A stretch of 64,000 bases of DNA from Larix kaempferi (Eukaryota; Streptophyta; Pinopsida; Pinales; Pinaceae). The stretch lies in contig BSBM01000252.1 in assembly GCA_027924585.1 (NCBI GenBank), forward strand, positions 5,208,001 to 5,272,000, written 5' to 3'. A program made the position numbers and the translations under genes. The notes beneath the pieces were generated by a model. That model searched no databases. It was not told where the DNA came from and saw only the letters and a program-made list of their open reading frames with translations. Positions 53,369 to 64,000 of the stretch are shown piece by piece (position 1 is the first letter of the stretch; each line of letters begins with the position of its first letter).

Positions 53369-54454
53369 ATGACGGAGAACCTGTCAACTGAAGAATTCAT
53401 CCGACAATTCAGACACAGAGGGTTAGACTTCGGTATGGCTACCCCGATCAAGATTGCTAAGATTCCTATTTTCTCGGATCCCAGACAATCCCCAGGCACA
53501 AGGGCATCTCAACAACATCCCCAGCAGCAGCAGCAGCAGCTGGAGGAACCTGTTCCAGAGCCCTTGGCCACTCTGGTTAACTACATTCCTCCACGCCCAG
53601 ATGATGCACCCGAGGTGTGTATTCCCAAGAACACCAAGTATTCGATTCCGCTGCCACCAATGGCGGAAATCGTGGAAGAAGAAGGATCCCTGCTTGGACA
53701 TCTCCCGCTGGTTAAGTTTTCTGACTACAACTTGGGAGATTATAGAACGTATCCTCAGTTCGCACCATATCACTATCTGACGGTGGTCCATAATCCTATT
53801 AAGAAGATTGATGAATTCATCTCGCAGGAATTTGCAGTAAATCTAGAAAAGCCTGGACTGTTGAACCTGTTGAAGCTACCGCACTTTGGGCATAGCAATG
53901 AAGTTAATGCGGTTGTCAAGGTCCTGTTATCCTGTGTTCATGGTGGTTATCTTTGGCTAGGGAGGCCAATTGATCTGAATGTGGACCTGATTCATCGAAT
54001 TACCGGCCTATATAAGGTTGGTAAGGACCCCAGTGTCCATTTCGTTGGTAAAGACAAGGACCGAAAGCTGGCTGCACAGGTGGTGCAGAAATACAAATTG
54101 TCGAGAGGAGGTCGGGCTTATGACCTCACTGTAGTTGAAGATGAAGCACTCAGATTCACAGGCAGTCTGCTTGCAGGCAGACTTTTAACGAAATTCCAAC
54201 CTAAAGAAGTCCCTGGAGCTGTTGTAGAGCTCGCAATTGCAGCTATGGAGGGAGAGCAGTATAACTGGTGTCTCTTCCTCCTGAATTTATTCTTGGAAGA
54301 CTGCCGAAACATTCAGGACACCCCCAATCAGTTGTTCCATTTCTCTTGGCTCCTGATCTTGTTCGCCTTTGTCGGGTGGAAGGAACCGCCCAACACTCAG
54401 TTTCTTCCGCGCCGCTCAGGAGAGGTTACAGGGGTGCACTATGTCAACCTCTAG
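53369..54454 (+). CDS. Extra ORF of element G, unknown function
   Basis: 361 residues from the ATG (MTENLSTEEFIRQFRHRGLD). The frame is open further upstream but without an ATG. Features: a Gln run (QQQQQQ) near residue 55, a Pro-rich region (NYIPPRPDDAPEV, YSIPLPPM), and a conserved core (NLLKLPHFGHSNEVNAVVKV, HGGYLWLGRPIDLNVDLIHR, VHFVGKDKDRKLAAQVVQKY, EGEQYNWCLFLLNLFLEDCR, FHFSWLLILFAFVGW). It sits where env-like ORFs sit in some plant Gypsy elements, but I see no signal peptide or convincing transmembrane anchor. Element J carries a diverged copy. I do not recognise the family; a plant transposon-associated protein is likely. A distant relation to the PMD core is conceivable from the pattern ending TGL. 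Confidence 0.75.
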   Translation: MTENLSTEEFIRQFRHRGLDFGMATPIKIAKIPIFSDPRQSPGTRASQQHPQQQQQQLEEPVPEPLATLVNYIPPRPDDAPEVCIPKNTKYSIPLPPMAEIVEEEGSLLGHLPLVKFSDYNLGDYRTYPQFAPYHYLTVVHNPIKKIDEFISQEFAVNLEKPGLLNLLKLPHFGHSNEVNAVVKVLLSCVHGGYLWLGRPIDLNVDLIHRITGLYKVGKDPSVHFVGKDKDRKLAAQVVQKYKLSRGGRAYDLTVVEDEALRFTGSLLAGRLLTKFQPKEVPGAVVELAIAAMEGEQYNWCLFLLNLFLEDCRNIQDTPNQLFHFSWLLILFAFVGWKEPPNTQFLPRRSGEVTGVHYVNL

Positions 54455-54600
54455 GACTCTAGTAATCCCGTGAAGCGCAAGATGAACCGCGCCGTTTTCT
54501 TCGAGTATTATCATCTCGAATGATGCATGCGGACGCACCTACCAAGGTAGAATTCCATCCATGGGCTTAAAACGTTGGTGTAAGTATGTATAGCCTGCGT
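54455..54600 (+). pseudogene. Decayed C-terminal tail of the extra ORF
   Basis: After the TAG at 54452 the frame continues with KRKMNRAVFFEYYHLE before further stops, which looks like an eroded continuation of the protein. Similarity to the element is lost near 54600. Confidence 0.4.
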
Positions 54601-56189
54601 GGCAGGAACTCACCTGTAACGTAGAATTTAGTAACATGGGTAGACCAACTATATGCGTTGCTTTGCAACCTATAATACTCATGACTTCTATAATGTGTTA
54701 ATACAAATATCCCTCATGTGTTAATACATGGAAACACTTAGTCAATATGTTGGTGGTATTTGTGTTGACATGTAATATAAATTTTTATATTTCCTAGTGT
54801 TCCTACCAAATTAATTATATGCATGGACCTACGTAGGTTAAACAAGAATACGCATAGGTTGTGCTATTAACATGTTATATACTTTACCATGGTGCATACT
54901 TATATTATATATATAATATATATTATAACCTGTGATCATAACGACGATTAGATAACAATCGACTTTGGTTTACTTTTTCGTTGGTAATGTAATATAATTT
55001 CATTTATAACCAAGGTTCAATACTACGTGGAAATAGTATTTACACATAATTTATATAATAATGTGACATTATATTATTAGTGCCTACAATAACGTTTATA
55101 TGTGCTTGGGTCACTTTTGGGGGAACAAAAAGCACATAGATTATATTATAATGAGCCTAGATATTATAGGGTATGGTGATAGTGTTAGTATATAGTTTAT
55201 ATGTTAGTAATGGGATTATAACATATAACTATATGTTAAATTGGTTGGTATTCACATGGACTTTAAATGTTTATGATACCTAGTGTTAATGTGTTAGCAC
55301 TTATAATATAGTTTGTTTCCATTGAAATGCTACAAGAGATGTTTGCACATACTATATGGACCCATAACACTTTAGCATATATTTGATATTCATTTTGTTT
55401 GCATGTGAGTTGTTATATATGTTAAACATGTTTGTGTATAGGTTACACAAGGTTAAATATAGAAGATATTTATATGTTGACACTTAGGTTAAAATCAATC
55501 TAAGTAATAGTAAGTATAGTACTCTTGTATTTAAAAGCTAGTAGGTCATAGTGATTACTTAGATCGCACGCTTTTGAGATTTATTTAGCTAATATAATTT
55601 TGAACAAAAAAAATGGCATAGAAGAGATGTGACATTCGCGTTCCTTCCAGCACGGCTGTGTCGGGTTCCTTTCTTTTTTTTTTCTGCTGGAAAACCAGCA
55701 GCTTGTTGTTGTTATTCTCCCTAATCCGTATCTAGATTTTGCACGCTTGTTGTATCATTGTCTTGGTTCTGCGTTATTTCAATTGCACTTTCCTCTGATG
55801 TGGTGATCAGCGTTGTTGGTGCATTGGTCTTCCACTATGGCGGCCAGTCTTCTATGATCAGATAAAAATTTTGTCGGTCTAACTAATATAGGCCTTCCAA
55901 CCATTGAGGAGTGTTTAGTTGTTCTCTCGGTTGAATGTAGATGAAGTGAATTCCAACTTTGAAATTCATCTTACGAATATTAGAGTTGTTACTTCTTTAG
56001 GGATACGTGGAGTCCTATGGATGACTTCGCATAACTTCTCATAATATGTAAACAACTAGATGTTTTTTATCCTCTGTCGATCTGGCTTCGAGTTTTCCCA
56101 CATGTTCACAAACCTTGGCCCTCAGAAATATCCAATGTATACCAAGACATTATGCTGATAGCTAGGATCTTTCCAACCGATGAAGATGA
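54601..56189. other. AT-rich sequence without genes
   Basis: 1.6 kb of AT-rich DNA with no ORF of note. It has an AT palindrome at about 54901-54928 and recurring GTTAATA and TATATGTTA words. It may hold decayed remains between elements G and J; I see no LTR ends. Confidence 0.4.
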
Positions 56190-56195
56190 TCAACA

Positions 56196-57220
56196 CTAGA
56201 AACCAACTCTAGTGGAATTGATTTCCACCATTTTGTGTCTTCGGATGTCATCTAGGAATTCATTTAGCAGATAGCTCGCCCAATTGTATTGAAGTCCATC
56301 CTTGGCCTTCGCATCTAAGGATATCGCAATGGCCAGCACCTCATTCGGTCTACATTTCCTTAGGATTTTTTCTGCAAGGAGTTGGACTGTGAACCACATG
56401 GCTTGATCCTTGATCCTATCTTTTGTATAACTGCGATTTCCTTTGAGAAAACCAAATTCACTCTTCATTCTCTTGGAAAGATCTTTGTCCTTGGTCTTTC
56501 CTACAAACTCAATCGTCGGATCAGCACTGCTCTTGCTCAAGTGCGTGATACGGTAGATGAGATCTATGTTGATGTCTATCTTGTAGTCTAACCACAAGTA
56601 TCGTTGGTGTGTGCATGAAATCATTGTGTGCACAACTGCCATGAGCTTTGGGCTCCTATCAAAGTGCGGAATGCACAGCAAGTTCAACAACCTTGATGGC
56701 TCAACGGTGCAATCCAATATTGTGCTTGAATGGTTGTCTGATTGTTGGCTTTATCAGGTTTCCTGCACATGTACTGATCTAGTTGAAACTGTGGGTACTT
56801 TTCTTCTTGAAGCAAGTCATGGTCCACAAATTTGAACTCTTGAATTTTACCAAGCAAATTCTCCTTAATTTGCACATGAATTGATATGGGTGGTAGTGGA
56901 ATCTCATATTGCGAATTCTTCATGAGAAGAACCTCTGGTGCATCGCTTTTCCTTGGATGGATGTACTCTAGAATAAGCAGGATCATCCTGGCGTGAGGTA
57001 GTTCTAGTGGTAATGGCTTCGGAATACTCGCGGCCTTCAACTTTTCTTGTTCAGTGGCCTTCTGCTTGTCTTTCAGCTTCTGTTATGATACATTCCGCAG
57101 TGAAATTCTAGATGGTCCACTCCTTCTAGGACTGCTTTCTTTATGGGAATCTTCATGACTCCTTTCAAAACAGAATGTCGGAAGTATCTTGATATTTATT
57201 CTAAGGTCGACTTCTCATAA
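56196..57220 (-). pseudogene. Copy of the extra ORF in element J
   Basis: 57040-56684 (YIHPRKSDAPEVLLMKNSQY, EIPLPPI) and 56717-56196 (RLLNLLCIPHFDRSPKLMAV, QRYLWLDYKIDINIDLIYRI, IEFVGKTKDKDLSKRMKSEF, QYNWASYLLNEFLDDIR) align with the extra ORF of G. A frameshift near 56700 and stops near 57070 break it. The most conserved parts are the same in both copies, so they probably mark the functional core. Confidence 0.85.
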
Positions 57221-57322
57221 ATACACTTTTGGATTACTCTTGCTCCTGAATGGTAAAAACTTGGAAATTACAGGCTGTAAAATTTAAAATTTGCGGTAAA
57301 AACGGTAAGTATGTGGTCTTTA

Positions 57323-57331
57323 CTATTTATA
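57323..57331 (-). promoter_or_regulatory. TATA box before the extra ORF of J
   Basis: TATAAATAG on the minus strand, about 110 bp upstream of the first recognisable codons. Same relative place as 53180 in element G. Confidence 0.5.
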
Positions 57332-57762
57332 GGCATAGTAGCACTAAGGCACGCTAAAAAACAGCTAACTTAGCATTAAATTCCTTATCCGTTGGCCAAA
57401 TATTGCTTAGATATTGGTCCTTTTCCTTCATTGAATGTGTCTTCAATGGATGAATGTGCCTTAAATGCGGAAACATCTGGTTCCCAAAAGTACTGTATAA
57501 TGGCTACTTTCAGACCAAAAAATGTAACAACTAGTTTTCTTTTACTTCGCTAGTAGTTAGGCGAATCACAAGGTTCACTGTGCATTTCCCTTTGTTCAAA
57601 TTTTACTTCACAGCGTGATTCCCTTCTTTTACTTCACAACTCGGCTTGCTATGTGTGCTTCAGCACATCTTTCCCTTTTGTGAAAACCGTGTGCAGACTC
57701 TACCCTTTATTTTTAGTGTCCAATTTCAACTACATGTGACACTTAAATTTTTATTGCATTGC
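57332..57762 (-). other. Spacer between integrase and extra ORF in J
   Basis: 430 bp with no ORF. Position corresponds to 52595-53179 in G, but the base sequence is not clearly similar by eye. Confidence 0.4.
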
Positions 57763-58169
57763 TTAAATGATACCTGGAAGAGTAGGGCCATCCCTATAAG
57801 GATTTAGTCTACTCCCATTAACAAGTCCTTTCAAAATTTCTTCAATTATTGTGGCTAACTGAATTGCACCACCATTAGTGACATGCTTAATAATGTATGG
57901 TCCTAACCAATGCGTTTTGAATTTTCTAGGAAATTTCATAAATTTGCTATCATAGAGGAGGACAAGGTCTCCTACTTGGAAGAATTTATTTATCATGCCA
58001 TACTTTTCATCTGTCTTTCTTCACTTGTTGGTGAAAACCTCCAATGAAGTGATCTTCCTCCAATCCAACTAAGTTTAGTAATCGTTCATCCATTGTCTGA
58101 TCATCAGCCATATCTGTGAATGTTGCAATTCTCAAGCTTGGTACTATGTATTCCATGGGCATGACAGCT
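57763..58169 (-). pseudogene. Integrase C-terminus of element J
   Basis: [33 protein letters not shown], then after stops [20 protein letters not shown] and NGSRLNPYRDG. Aligns with element G at 52180-52575. Truncated at 58169 by element C. Confidence 0.87.
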
Positions 58170-59743
58170 TGTTGGAGCATTTTCCAACCACACATCATTT
58201 ATTTGAGCTTCACAACTTAATTTTTCACCTATCCTAAGTATTTTGACTCTATCATGTGCTTACATCATTAGTAGATCACAGTTTTAGTAAACTGGGCCTC
58301 CTCCTACATTCACGGAGTCAACTAGGCCATCATTATCAGTTAACTGGGCCTCCTCCATCATTCAGGGAGTTATTTTCATGACTAAAGTGTACTACTCAGT
58401 CCAACTAACAACATTTACTAGTTTATTCAGCCAACTAGAGACTAGAAGGTGCCCTACTACACTGGTTGACCTAATATGGTGTTATTTTCACCTAATATTC
58501 AGTTAACAATAGACAGAAAGGCACCCTCTCCTATTTTTGGGCATTCAGTTATACAGTTTTAGAGTTTGTTAGAATTAACTTCATAGTAGTTAAGTGGTTA
58601 ACTGATTTGTCGAGTGGTGTTAACTGCAAAGTAAGCCACTCTCATGCATACAATTCGAATGACCTCTCTGGAATTCGGATTACTTGGCTTATTGTAGCTA
58701 TTGTTACACATTGTAATAATCTTCTGAGATTATGATAATGCATGAACTGTTGAAAACCTTTTGCATTAGTTTTTTGACATATTATTTTCCACATGCATCT
58801 CTACCTAGAACACATATGAAGTGTTACAACGTAATCTTCCACCCTATGAGCATCAGCATTCTTTGGCCTGTAGGATCCATTTCACTAAATCAGATCCACT
58901 TTATATCCTTTAGACATACTTTTTCCTCATTTTTGCTCTGACCTGCTTGTTGCATCACTATAGCAAGCATACCCGTGATTTGCATCACTATAGCCCGCAG
59001 GTATCAAGTAAAATGGTAAAAATCACTAGTTTGTTACTTTTTACTCCCAAAAAGCGATCATTAGTTGACCTTTGGCTCTCCATCTGCCGAAGAAACGTCT
59101 CGATGTGTCCTTTCACTTACCTTTGAGAGGACTATATATTGAGCACATATGGCTTATCGATAGGAGGAGAAAGAAGAGCAAGAGAACTCTAGTGGACTTT
59201 TGCTCTATATTGAGTCTACACTCATTGATCCTTGTAGTTGTGAACCCTTTATGTTCACCTTCCAAACTCCTATCTAGTTTGAGTTTGCCATTCATGGAGG
59301 ATTGAAGTGGTGGAGGAACAAGTGGATTGATCCAGATCTTGGTTCAGATTGGTTGCCGGCAAGAGGTCGTATCACATTGTACTTCTTCTTGTTTATTAAT
59401 AGAAATACTCATATTCTCGTCCATTAATGTTGTAAATGTTACTTATCTTACATTGGGTTGCATTTACTTGTTATATCATGGGCCACTGCTATTGATGATG
59501 TTAATGTCATTTATATATTAGATGTATTTGTTGTATATTGGTAGTCAAGACTAATTTGCAAATTCAAGTGCATGGATTGAAAAGCTCCAACAGGGATCTA
59601 CAAAACGTTTGGATCGAGGTTGGTTATATTCTTCATTATCTTAGCATTTTTATTTATATAGCATAGTTCTGAAAATTGAGTTGATTTCTGGTAGTAATCT
59701 GTCTATTGTGGTCTACCCCAAGCCATAGTGAGTTTTCTCCAAC
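58170..59743 (+). repeat. 5' LTR of element C
   Basis: 1574 bp with 8 bp inverted ends (TGTTGGAG...CTCCAACA). TATATATT at 59133-59140 is a likely promoter. The left edge coincides with the break in the integrase of J, and the right edge with the primer site. The first 11 bases equal those of the LTR of element G. Contains two short tandem duplications (near 58285-58370 and 58953-59003). Confidence 0.82.
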
Positions 59744-59749
59744 ACAAAA

Positions 59750-59765
59750 ATGGCGACTCTGCTAG
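59750..59765 (+). promoter_or_regulatory. Primer-binding site of element C
   Basis: TGGCGACTCTGCTAGG six bases after the LTR, nearly the same as in element A. Confidence 0.82.
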
Positions 59766-61396
59766 GAAAAACATCCGTTTTGGGGATGTTTTGAGCATTA
59801 GTCCATAATTAGAGTTGTTGTTTGTCGAAGCTCTATGTCACTTATCTGTCGTTGAGATACACTATAGAAAACTTGCTTTTGCTGAGCCATTGGACTCTCT
59901 GATTTCCCATTTACCTTTCCTCACCCGCGGGCTAGCTTAGCTCTGCCTATGTATACCCGCCTCTGTTTACACTACTGCTCGCAGGTACCCACAGGTATTC
60001 CTTCGACAGTAGTGTACAACTCTGGAATTGTTTGATTTATGACCTTTGGTTGTTGTTGGGTTGGTTTTGGTTGATCCCGAGTCTTTGTTGGCCTGTTTCT
60101 TGACTGTTCCATGCCTTGGTTGTGACCAGAACTCTTTGTTTCTCTTGGTTGAGCCTTGTTGGTTTTTTACCCATCTTTGGATTTAGCCGCCTTGGTTTTT
60201 TCCTTTTGAGCTCATTCATTTGGCTGAGCCTTACTATTTGATATCTTCTTGGTTGTCTTGGTGATCTTCGTGGAATATTAGTGAGTAGATAGTAGGATTT
60301 TGTTTGCATTTTTCATTTCCATATATTGAAAAATACAAAAACAAAATACATATAGTTTTGCATTTTCCTTTTGTTTATAAACAAAAATACAAAAAAAAAA
60401 ATTACTTTTATGTATTGCATCTTGCATTGAGTGCTTTTTGCTTTCATTTAGATTCTAATTGTGCATTGAAAAAATATAAAAGGATTGCATATTTATTTCG
60501 AAATCATTGGTTTGATTCTACATGTTAGTGGCATTGTTTTCATTGGATAGATGAGTCTAGGTTTTGATGATTTTGCATACTATTTATTCTTACACATCAC
60601 TAGTTTCACGATCATATCCCTTGAGTAATCATATTTATTAAAATTAACGCTTAATCTTAAAATTGATTAAAACGATTTTATTTATAAGGTACACCAACTA
60701 GCATAGGTTTAGAGTCTTGGAATAGATCATTGTGAGTTAACAATCCAAGACTACTAGACGAAACATTAGGTGTCTGACCAAGGAGTGGAGGAATCCATGG
60801 TATAGATCGGTGTTCTCAGGAAGCTCTACTCAAGCCAGAGTTAAGCACAAGGTCACGGGAGGTTGGTTGAAGGGATATCCCTCTGATACCGGCTGAACAT
60901 GGGAGATATTTCTGAGATTTGTTCGTATCTGGGGACTCTTGGGGGATTTAACCCTCATTGAGTTTCAGGCTCAGCTACCCTTCCCATACGACGGATCCCA
61001 CCTTCGACTGTCCCCCTGAGCAATGTTTATATTGTGGTGACCATAGTTTCCTTACCTAGGTATCGCACAAGGTACTTGCAGCGGTTATATTGTTCGTGTC
61101 CTGAGTCAGATAGGGATTGGACAGCACAGTTGTTTGTTGTCGAGGGTTATGGCCCTTTGCATGCAGTGAAGCCTGGGTGTCTCTATAACTGATTATGTTA
61201 CCTCCGGCTATAGTTTGGGAGTCTCAAGCCTCTCCTAAGTGAGACATATCGACTCTAGTGTCGGGAGCTCATTTAGCCACTCTGTTTGTCTGCTCTTGGC
61301 TATAATTTCTCTAGGTGTGTGCTTTTGATTTACTGTTTTTGATCGATAGTTGGCCTTTAGGCGACATTTTTATTATATATTCTCTCCGGAGATATC
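59766..61396 (+). other. Leader of element C, no gene supported
   Basis: T-rich and G-rich, with TTGGTTG-type words at 60045-60270. From about 60690 it matches the leader of element B in several short blocks. Long leaders of this kind occur in Tat-group elements. Confidence 0.6.
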
Positions 61397-62450
61397 ATGG
61401 CGTGGAGCCCTACTCTCCGCCGATCCCCTTGGTTGGCTGGTTTAGAGCCTACCGAGCTTTCACGCCGTGTTGTTAGAGGATGTCAGAGGGCTCCCTTTGA
61501 GTCTTTGGATTCTTATGAGACATACGTCCAAGACGTCATGATTGCTACACATTCCGATACTAGGGAAAAACCTTCGACTCCATTGGGTAGAGTTGACCAC
61601 ACTTTCGATCCCCATACTCCTCGTGAGGCGTGGGGAGGTGATCCTCCTGAGACTCAACCTGGTTTGATTTGGTCGAATCCACTTGAACAAGATCCGTTCA
61701 ATCCTTCGAATCCAAATAATTATCTTCATGGAATGCCAACCTTACCTGAGGACGAAGAATAGGATGATCCGTTCATTCCTTCGTTTCCACGTAGTTATAG
61801 ATATGGGATACCAGAGTTACATGATGACATTGGTCCTACGGTCAACCCAACCTCACTCTCTTTTGGTATGCCCAATCATAGTAGAATTGAACCTTCCACT
61901 GCATTTGGTAGTCACGTTGGCACTAGTCATGGTGTTAGCCATACTATACCCACTAGGGGAACTACTCTCACTTTGGGCACTACATTGTCCACTCACACAC
62001 ATAGTATGGGGACTATTCATGTTCCTCCTAACGATTCTAATGTTGGAAGAAGACCACCTCTTAGGATTTCGCAGCCTAATAGGAACGTTGTTCAAAACAC
62101 GACTCACCATCCACCACCTAATACACATGCCGCTACTCATCAACCCAGGACTACTTTTACAGATGTTAACGCTCCTCCCAACCACGGGAGTGGACATATA
62201 CTGCATACTTTTGCGTCCACTACCGCCACTAGTAACACCAATATTGGGGATAGGAATACATCTCATGCTTCTAGTCACCACACGACTGCTCAAGCTAATC
62301 CTAATGTTGGGGGTGGGAACATACCATACCATTATGGCCATTACAACACGATTCCTGCTATGAATAGTACATATATGCCCCATACTCATGGTGGAAACCC
62401 TTACTATAACATAGTTGGTGCTAGACACTAGTACATCCCACCACCCCAAT
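61397..62450 (+). pseudogene. Gag-like ORF of element C, interrupted by D
   Basis: Starts at an ATG (MAWSPTLRRSPWLAGLEPTE). One frame runs to 62431 with a TAG at 61760 and a TAG at 62429, and stays open a few codons to the insertion of D. The first part is charged, with LSRRVVRGCQRAPFESLDSY; the second is rich in Ser, Thr, His, Asn and Gly and looks disordered. No capsid or zinc knuckle is reached before the break. It is called gag because of its position after the leader. Confidence 0.6.
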
Positions 62451-63178
62451 TGTTGGCCCGGTTTTGCAACCAGGCTTAGTGCTATGGGCACCTGCTAACT
62501 AGTAGCAGCAGTTTCAATAGAAATAAAAACAATAAACTAAATAAACAATATTATTCATGGATCTAAACAAGAATCTAAGCAAATAATGTAAACATTTCAA
62601 AATCAAGAACAAGAAACATAAGAAATAATTTTTTGTATTGAAAAGTGGGGGGCAAGCAAGTGCTTGCGATATTACCTTCAATGGTGAAGGTTGATGTTGA
62701 GCAACTCCCAAGATGAGTAGCTCCAAACTCCAAGAGGTCTCCTTCTCCAAGGTTGCTTCAATGGCTAAAAGTGCTCAGGGGAGATTTCAGCAGCATAAGG
62801 ATGAGATAATGGAAGGATGTGAAATGAGGAGCCCCTACCACCTTTTTATAGGTTTTGGTGGTGGGAGATACCATTTGTGGTTTTGTGGAAACCAAATGGT
62901 ATTGACCAACATGGTTTAGGTACTTTTCCCTCCTTTTTCCTTTTTTGAATAAAAATAATATTTTAATTCCCTTTTTAATATTTTTGAGAATTTGGACCCT
63001 TTTTGAGGGTTTTTTTTATGATTTTCTTGGAAAAATAATCTTTTTTAATGGAAAAAGGGGTGTACTAAGGTCTTTTGGTGACCTTTTGTTGGTTTCAGAG
63101 GCTCAGATGGTGGAAAAGTGGACAAATGGGTCATGTGAGTAAGGGAATGAGCTAGTGAGCACTTTTTAGGTGTTAACA
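62451..63178 (-). repeat. 3' LTR of element D
   Basis: 728 bp, TGTTGGCCCGG...GTGTTAACA with intact ends, very close to the two LTRs of element A. Confidence 0.95.
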
Positions 63179-63191
63179 GATTGCCCCCTGA
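63179..63191 (-). promoter_or_regulatory. Polypurine tract of element D
   Basis: CAGGGGGCAATC in element orientation, same as in element A. Confidence 0.85.
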
Positions 63192-64000
63192 TGTGTGAGG
63201 GCAGGAGCTCATCGTATGGCCGATAGACATCATAGTTCTTTTGTCTTTTTTTTCTGAGGTTTAGGGGAGAGAAGAGACCGGTTGGAGACTGGAGCCACGG
63301 CCCTTGGAAGATGCAAAAACAAAAAATATTACATGGCCTCAATATGAAAGAGGTATAATCTCTGATAAAGGACGAGGCGGGCATTCCCATGCTCGTATCA
63401 AGACATATACAAAACAATTAGTCCCAAGAAGGGGGATCTAATACGTAAAGAAATATACTGGTACATCATAATGGTCCAGAGGGGACATGATTGTGGGATA
63501 TACTCATGATCATGAATGATCTCAATAACTGATACACTGGAATAACTGTGGAACTGCTGAAACTGAAGGTGTCCAACATCTGTAGGGACTCAAAGACTAT
63601 GAGTCATCTCTGAGAATTAATGTAACTGTATACTCAAGGGAGTATGAAACAGGTGTAAATCTGAATACTGTCTCCATGCGCAACCCAGACATCCATAGAA
63701 AAAAGTGTAGCTGGTGTGATCCATAGGAAGACTCTCAAATGTGGAGGAGTCAGGAGGTATCCGGGGTCTTCGACTAATAACTGAACGGACCAATACCCTG
63801 TGCGAGTCTCAACGATGCGATCAAGGTGTTGAAGTCGAGCATGTGAGACACAACCATTTGGAGAGGCACTGAGGATTCCTCTCGAAATGATTCGTAGGCA
63901 CTCATTATAAATGGTAATGAGTCCAAGACACAGGGGCCTCTATATCTATCCTCTGGAATCAATGTGGTTGTCGTCGACAGAGGGAGACCAGCAACTAACA
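63192..64000 (-). other. 3' region of element D, no gene supported
   Basis: Homologous to 2601-3420 in element A. A 62-codon minus-strand open frame (63962-63774) matches one in A, but most base changes between the two alter residues. Confidence 0.6.

Larger units (their letters stand above)
37366..54600 (+). mobile_element. Element G: Gypsy element with extra 3' ORF, split by H
   Basis: 5' LTR, primer site, then one reading frame from 38949 to 52594 through gag, protease, capsid-like domain, RT, RNase H and integrase, interrupted by Copia element H at 40919/47979. An extra ORF with its own TATA box follows. No 3' LTR is seen; similarity fades near 54600, so the 3' end is lost or lies outside. 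About 18 point stops but no frameshift were found in gag-pol, so it is older than A or H but much younger than E and F. Confidence 0.9.
56190..58169 (-). mobile_element. Element J: decayed Gypsy fragment with the extra ORF
   Basis: Minus-strand fragment containing the integrase C-terminus (58169-57763), a spacer with a TATA box, and a copy of the extra ORF (57220-56196). The order and orientation equal those in element G. It is cut at 58169 by the LTR of element C. Confidence 0.85.
58170..64000 (+). mobile_element. Element C: Tat-like Gypsy element, cut by D
   Basis: 5' LTR 58170-59743, a Tat-like primer site, a 1.6 kb leader and a gag-like ORF from 61397. Element D is inserted at 62451 and the rest of C lies beyond the window. 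It has inserted into the integrase of J; the bases left of it are CAGCT. The leader resembles that of element B. Confidence 0.82.
62451..64000 (-). mobile_element. Element D: second copy of element A, runs off the window
   Basis: LTR and 3' region nearly identical to element A (1862-3420), same minus orientation. Inserted in the gag-like ORF of C; bases left of it are CCAAT. The rest lies beyond the window. Confidence 0.93.

Noticed and set aside
53264-54454. Longer start of the extra ORF of G at 53264
   Set aside because: That codon is TTG; the first ATG in frame is at 53369 and follows the TATA box at a normal distance.
53369-54454. Envelope protein in the env position of element G
   Set aside because: No signal peptide, cleavage site or clear membrane anchor; only a mildly hydrophobic stretch (FSWLLILFAFVGW) near the C-terminus.

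Overview
The window is a block of nested LTR retrotransposons from the nuclear genome of a land plant, most likely a species with a large, repeat-rich genome. The evidence is plant-type Ty3/Gypsy elements of the Tat kind, Ty1/Copia LTRs with an initiator-Met-tRNA primer site, a plant mobile domain (PMD) gene, TATA boxes and GT..AG introns. I cannot name the species; some Gypsy families here look like those common in conifers, but that is only an impression. No ordinary host gene, rRNA or tRNA gene was found. Every recognisable gene belongs to a mobile element.

Layout: (1) Element B, 1-23779, plus strand, is a gag-protease-only Gypsy relative split by element A. (2) Element A, 1862-17591, minus strand, is a complete 15.7 kb Tat-type Gypsy with 726/727 bp LTRs and a CTCCC target duplication. 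It carries gag, pol, a second RNase H placed after the integrase, and a PMD gene on the opposite strand with its own TATA box. (3) Elements E (23780-30550) and F (30550-33110) are decayed minus-strand Gypsy copies of a second family; E also contains a fold-back element at 28867-29221. (4) Element I, 33422-37365, is a plus-strand Copia derivative cut by G. (5) Element G, 37366 to about 54600, is a plus-strand member of the E/F family. It has a 1541 bp 5' LTR, one long gag-pol frame broken only by point stops, and an extra ORF after the integrase preceded by a TATA box. (6) Element H, 40920-47978, is a minus-strand Copia derivative inserted into G's gag with a TTAAC duplication. (7) 54600-56190 is AT-rich and unassigned. 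(8) Element J, 56190-58169, is a minus-strand decayed copy carrying the same extra ORF as G. (9) Element C, 58170 to the window end, plus strand, is inserted in J. (10) Element D, 62451 to the window end, minus strand, is a second copy of A inserted in C.

The order of insertion can be read directly: E before B before A; I before G before H; J before C before D. A and H are recent, since their LTR pairs differ at only about ten and eight positions by eye. Removing A restores B's reading frame, and removing H restores G's.

The most interesting biology is that two unrelated Gypsy families each carry an accessory gene beyond pol with its own TATAAATA promoter: an antisense PMD gene with introns in A, and a sense ORF of unknown function in G and J. 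The E/F/G family also has a second capsid-like domain between protease and reverse transcriptase. A and B share an array of small hairpins in their 3' regions.
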